Shown: positions 63,751 through 64,000 of the stretch, one piece after another
How the letters are laid out: every line of letters begins with the position of its first letter
Position numbering within the stretch: the first letter of the stretch is position 1
Source of the DNA: Amycolatopsis dendrobii
Lineage (GTDB): Bacteria; Actinomycetota; Actinomycetes; Mycobacteriales; Pseudonocardiaceae
Assembly (NCBI RefSeq): GCF_014145675.1
Contig: NZ_JACGZW010000003.1
Span: 62,001-126,000 of the forward strand
Direction of reading: 5' to 3'
DNA length: 64,000 nucleotides
Position numbers and translations under genes: made by a program
The notes under the pieces: generated by a model
Seen by the model: only the letters and a program-made list of their open reading frames with translations
The model's database searches: none
What the model was told of the DNA's origin: nothing

Positions 63751-63926
63751 CGCGTCACTGTCGCAAAACCGCAGGCAGGGCGGGCCAATCCCGCGTAACC
63801 GACCGGCCAACGGTGGCGAAACACTCCGCAGCGTCCGCGCCCGGGCGCCGACCGTCGAAGAATTCGCCACGACATGTCATCTTCCGGTCGCGTTCCGGAC
63901 ACCAGGAACGCCCAGACTAAGCAGGC

Positions 63927-64000
63927 ATGACCCTCTTGTCCTCCAGGCCGTCGCGGCCCGTGGAACCCGGGCTGCTCTCCCGAGCGCTCGAGGTCGCGGG
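63927..64000 (+). CDS. start of an unidentified gene, 3' partial
   Basis: An ATG after an AGCAGG stretch opens a frame that is still open at the window edge, beginning MTLLSSRPSRPVEPGLLSRA. Third positions are GC-rich. It is divergent from mgtA, across a 176-nt gap in which I see no clear operator. Twenty-four codons are too few to name it. Confidence 0.4.
   Translation, partial: MTLLSSRPSRPVEPGLLSRALEVA

Noticed and set aside
63751..63870. 40-residue N-terminal extension of the MgtA-like protein
   Set aside because: Basic low-complexity residues not expected before the conserved family start at the GTG at 63750.
1..64000. tRNA, rRNA, phage or transposase genes
   Set aside because: Looked for and not seen; no cloverleaf-like or rRNA-like sequence and no DDE or integrase-type protein in any frame.

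Overview
The window is very GC-rich, with short intergenic gaps, frequent GTG and TTG starts, and many ATGA/GTGA overlaps between genes. Rex-type operators, a mycobacterial-style menaquinone and mannoside block (menG, menJ, mgtA and pimC homologues), a 14-gene nuo operon and a GH75 chitosanase all point to a soil actinomycete. Pseudonocardiaceae, and probably Amycolatopsis or a close relative, is the best guess, but this is an inference from gene content and not an identification.

Layout. (1) 1-801: tail of an F420-dependent luciferase-like oxidoreductase. (2) 1004-11274, plus strand: ten tightly coupled genes for an unusual sugar or glycan: C-methyltransferase, RfbF-like nucleotidyltransferase, PIG-L deacetylase, epimerase, DUF4910 protein, flippase, GT2, pyruvyltransferase, 3,5-epimerase and GSA-type aminotransferase. 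(3) 11620-13684: a 62-residue ORF, an SGNH hydrolase and a PAP2 protein. (4) 13681-29125, minus strand: a second glycan block with two GT4 enzymes, an O-antigen ligase/polymerase-like protein, a beta-helix lipoprotein, a heparinase II/III-like lyase, a bi-domain dehydrogenase, AsnB, two Wzz-like proteins with degenerate kinase domains, and an AlgD-like nucleotide-sugar dehydrogenase. Blocks 2 and 4 together look like one exopolysaccharide locus whose polymer carries an (amidated) uronic acid. No priming glycosyltransferase is in the window. (5) 29346-34906: chitosanase, polysaccharide deacetylase, a CGNR regulator divergent from an alpha/beta hydrolase, dimethylargininase divergent from an Lrp regulator, a palindrome-flanked repeat element, and a crotonase lacking both catalytic glutamates. 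(6) 35193-60305: energy metabolism, with korAB, a long-chain polyprenyl diphosphate synthase, nuoA-N, menJ and menG. KorAB and Nuo feed electrons toward the menaquinone pool that the polyprenyl synthase, MenJ and MenG help to make. (7) 60316-64000: a MarR-regulated membrane protein, PimC- and MgtA-like mannosyltransferases, and the first codons of a further gene.

The most unusual sequence features are not genes. An 81-nt three-unit palindromic element occurs twice, once in frame inside nuoG and once downstream of menJ, with paired base changes that preserve its pairing. Two identical 44-nt palindromes flank a GC-rich minisatellite between the Lrp gene and the crotonase. There are also well-formed operator pairs upstream of nuoA (Rex-like), between the CGNR regulator and the hydrolase, and single palindromes upstream of the chitosanase and the MarR gene.
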